Assembly (NCBI RefSeq): GCF_019039035.1
Contig: NZ_JAHNZT010000027.1
Coordinates: 53,924 to 117,923, forward strand
Direction of reading: 5' to 3'
Length of the DNA: 64,000 bases
DNA from: Citreicoccus inhibens
Lineage (GTDB): Bacteria > Myxococcota > Myxococcia > Myxococcales > Myxococcaceae
Positions 62,019 through 64,000 of this stretch are shown here, one piece after another (the stretch's first letter is position 1; every line of letters starts with the position of its first letter). The notes beneath the pieces are model-generated. The model was not told the origin of the DNA. It ran no database searches and saw only the letters and a list, made by a program, of their open reading frames with translations. The translations under genes were made by a program, and so were the position numbers.

Positions 62019-64000
62019 ATGGCGGAGGGTGAGGTCCGGCAGTACTGGGTCCGAAACGATCGGGGCACCGTCTGGGGGCCCCTGACCCCGCCCACCATCG
62101 AGTTGCTCGTCGACAGCGGCGCCATCAAGGGCACGCTCCAGGTCTCCGAGGATGGGCTCAACTTCGCCTTCCCGTGGCGCTTCCCGGATGTCCGAGACGT
62201 CTTCCCACGAGAGCTGTGGGGAGACCCGGGCGCGGCCACCGCCCAGGCCACGAGCACCGCCCGCGCCGTCGCGCCCATCGGGCACACCCCGGTTCCCACC
62301 AGTGCCGGGACCGCGGCGGCCATGGCGGGCCCCAGTGCCGCGGGTGCACCTGTCGTGGGCCCCGGTGGCCAGCCCGTCGCGGGTCCTGCCATGCCGATGG
62401 TGGGCCCGACGAGCGCCGCGCCTGGAGCACGTCCGGGAGCCGGCCCAGGTGTGGGCCCGGGAGCCATGCCGACGGCAGGCCCTGGCGTGGGCCCGATGGC
62501 AGGGCCCGGTGGTGCGCCCATCGCGGGCCCCGGCGTCGCCCCTATCGCGGGTCCTGGCTCGATTCCGATGGCGGGCCCCGGTGTCGCTCCCGTCGCGGGT
62601 CCCGGCGTCGCGCCCATGGCGGGGCCCGGAGCCGTAGGAAGACCGGGCGCGGCCCCCGGCGCCCCCCGAAGCGCCGCCCCCGTCGCGGGCCCCGGCGTCA
62701 CACGCCCGGCCTCCGGCCTGCCGCCGAACGCGGCCCGAGCCGGAGCGCCTGGCACCGCGCCCCGCCCTGCGCATCCCGCCGTCGCAACCACGCGCCCTCC
62801 GAACGCGCCGGTCGCCCCTGCTGCGGCGGCTCGTCCGCCTGCCCCGGGAAGCCCACCGGTCGCCCCTGCCACGACCGCGCCGGTCGCGGCCCGTCCGCCC
62901 GCGCCCGCAAGCCCTCCGAACGCGCCGGTCGCCCCCACCGCGACGGCTCGCCCTCCCGCGCCCGCGAGCCCCACGGTCGCGCCCGCGGAGCCCCCGGCCG
63001 TCGTTCCCGACCACGAGTCCCCGCTCTCGCCACCCGCTCAGGGACGGCTCGAGCAGCACTCCCCCATTCGGCTCTATGGGCGCATCGGCGCGGGCGAGCA
63101 CACGGGCCTGCTCACGCTCACGCTGTCGGACCGCACGCAGCTCATCCACTTCCGCAAGGGCAACCCCGAGTTCGTCGACTCGTCGCATGTGGACGACGCG
63201 CTGGGCACCTCGCTCATGGGCGCGAAGCTCATCACCGGGGAACAGCTTCAGCAGGCGGAGGCGGCTCGCGATCGCTTCGGTGGAGACCTGCTGACCGCGC
63301 TCTTCGGGCTGGGGCTGTTGCAGCCCGCGACGGCGTTCACGCACCTCACCCAGCGCGCGCAGCTCCTCCTCGCCAGAGCCCTGCGCGCCGAGTCCGGAAC
63401 CTTCACCTTCGAGCCCAGGGAGCTGCCCGGGGCCAAGGCGATGCCGCTCGGCAATCGATGGGCCGTGCTGAGCGACGCCGTGCGGCGGCTCCCCACCGCG
63501 GACCTCAAGCGCCGGCTGGCCGCGGTCATGCAGCTGCCCATCATGAAGTCGGGGGGGATCGTCGCCGCCACCGACCTGCGCTTGACGCCGCATGAGGTGC
63601 GCGCCCTCTCCGTCATCGACGGCGTGCGCTCGGTGGCGCAGCTCCTCACCGATTTTCCGCAGGACGCGGACCACCTCCTGCGGCTCGCGTTCCTCCTGAA
63701 GGAGCTGGACGCGGTCTCGTTCGCGGCGCCGAACCGGACGCCCGCCGTCGCCGACGCCACGGCAGCCCAGCCCTCCGCAGCAGGAGGCGCGAGCCCCCAG
63801 CCCAATCCCTCGGCGGCCACCGCCGGCCCAGGCGTCGCACGGCCCGCGGCAGGTCCAGGCGTCGCGCCCGCCACCGGCCCCGGAACCGCTCCCACCGCCG
63901 GCCCAGGCGTCGCACGGCCCGCGGCAGGTCCAGGCGTCGCGCCCGCCACCGGCCCCGGAGCGGCGCCCACCGCAGGCCCTGGCGCGCGCCCCACTGCGGC
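62019..64000 (+). CDS. GYF-like, GPG-repeat, DUF4388 protein (partial at window end)
   Basis: At least 660 codons, open at the window edge. The start at 62019 ([20 protein letters not shown]) opens a GYF_2-like domain ([21 protein letters not shown], about 1-60). Residues about 80-340 are collagen-like GPG repeats and Pro/Ala linkers ([20 protein letters not shown]). Residues about 350-470 match DUF4388 ([19 protein letters not shown], then [14 protein letters not shown]). A second GPG repeat stretch follows to the edge, partly a 75-bp tandem DNA repeat. DUF4388 occurs in many myxobacterial signalling proteins, so this is likely a multidomain signalling or scaffold protein. Confidence 0.8.
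   Translation, partial: MAEGEVRQYWVRNDRGTVWGPLTPPTIELLVDSGAIKGTLQVSEDGLNFAFPWRFPDVRDVFPRELWGDPGAATAQATSTARAVAPIGHTPVPTSAGTAAAMAGPSAAGAPVVGPGGQPVAGPAMPMVGPTSAAPGARPGAGPGVGPGAMPTAGPGVGPMAGPGGAPIAGPGVAPIAGPGSIPMAGPGVAPVAGPGVAPMAGPGAVGRPGAAPGAPRSAAPVAGPGVTRPASGLPPNAARAGAPGTAPRPAHPAVATTRPPNAPVAPAAAARPPAPGSPPVAPATTAPVAARPPAPASPPNAPVAPTATARPPAPASPTVAPAEPPAVVPDHESPLSPPAQGRLEQHSPIRLYGRIGAGEHTGLLTLTLSDRTQLIHFRKGNPEFVDSSHVDDALGTSLMGAKLITGEQLQQAEAARDRFGGDLLTALFGLGLLQPATAFTHLTQRAQLLLARALRAESGTFTFEPRELPGAKAMPLGNRWAVLSDAVRRLPTADLKRRLAAVMQLPIMKSGGIVAATDLRLTPHEVRALSVIDGVRSVAQLLTDFPQDADHLLRLAFLLKELDAVSFAAPNRTPAVADATAAQPSAAGGASPQPNPSAATAGPGVARPAAGPGVAPATGPGTAPTAGPGVARPAAGPGVAPATGPGAAPTAGPGARPTA
63819..63968 (+). 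repeat. 75-bp tandem repeat, two copies
   Basis: Two 75-bp units (63819-63893 and 63894-63968), nearly identical over the first ~65 bases, encode 25-residue Ala/Gly/Pro repeats near the window end. Recent slippage or a polymorphic length is likely. Confidence 0.75.

Noticed and set aside
61755..63674. A 639-codon minus-strand frame opposite the GPG-repeat gene
   Set aside because: Its Gly/Arg repeats are the antisense of the GPG repeats; the opposite strand has recognisable domains.

Overview
The window is very GC-rich (about 70%), densely packed bacterial chromosome with strong G/C third-position bias. Its gene families are typical of the myxobacteria (Myxococcota, suborder Cystobacterineae: Myxococcus, Corallococcus, Pyxidicoccus, Archangium type). 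These include many predicted lipoproteins, alanine/proline-rich linkers, a DUF4388 protein, an NtrC-type two-component pair, a GspE N-terminal-domain protein with GAF-like and HEAT segments, a WS/DGAT acyltransferase and a separate-subunit acyl-CoA carboxylase. I see no phage, insertion sequence, CRISPR array, rRNA or tRNA. It reads as ordinary core chromosome with accessory islets. Genus-level assignment is inference.

Layout. 1-6.4 kb: a large TPR/DUF3857/transglutaminase-like lipoprotein, a DUF2277 protein, a lipoprotein isoaspartyl peptidase and a DJ-1/PfpI protein. 6.4-12.7 kb: a compact Fe-S assembly operon on the minus strand, Rrf2 regulator-sufB-sufC-sufD-sufS-sufU-sufT, with mostly 4-base overlaps and a perfect 25-bp palindrome just upstream that is a likely operator. 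12.9-14 kb: an orphan branched-chain-amino-acid-type binding lipoprotein. 14.1-18.8 kb: a minus-strand islet of Flp/TadE/TadG-like genes without Tad secretion ATPase or secretin, with visibly less GC-biased codons than its neighbours. 19-30 kb: a lipoprotein, a TPR membrane protein, hemW, a large coiled-coil protein, a double-domain M16 peptidase, a 612-residue protein of unknown family ending in a J-domain, and two small lipoprotein genes.

30-43 kb: prmA, an AraC-type regulator followed by tandem 21-bp repeats and two adjacent Mpo1-like (DUF962) membrane proteins, rsmE, a GlsB/YeaQ-type protein, a zinc-ribbon/RDD membrane protein, and an operon of MshEN-domain protein, histidine kinase and sigma-54-dependent response regulator. 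42.5-50 kb (mostly minus strand): a WS/DGAT acyltransferase preceded by a PRMT-like methyltransferase, an Mla-type ABC ATPase, and a 1,026-residue protein with the architecture of plant methionine S-methyltransferase (N-terminal methyltransferase, C-terminal aminotransferase folds). 49-55 kb: small unknown and secreted proteins, a site-2 protease with CBS domains, a DUF2892 protein, a Coq4-like protein and a PPK2 kinase. 55-60 kb: carboxyltransferase, unknown 198-residue protein, biotin carboxylase, biotin carrier and a DUF1877 protein, apparently one acyl-CoA carboxylase operon. 60-64 kb: a TauE/SafE permease, a secreted protein made of four cysteine-rich repeats, and a GYF-like/GPG-repeat/DUF4388 protein running off the end.

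The most interesting items are the plant-type methionine S-methyltransferase with a possible structured leader, the AraC/21-bp repeat/paired Mpo1-like module in a lineage known to make sphingolipids, the orphan J-domain protein, the four-repeat cysteine-rich secreted protein, and the incomplete Tad-like islet.
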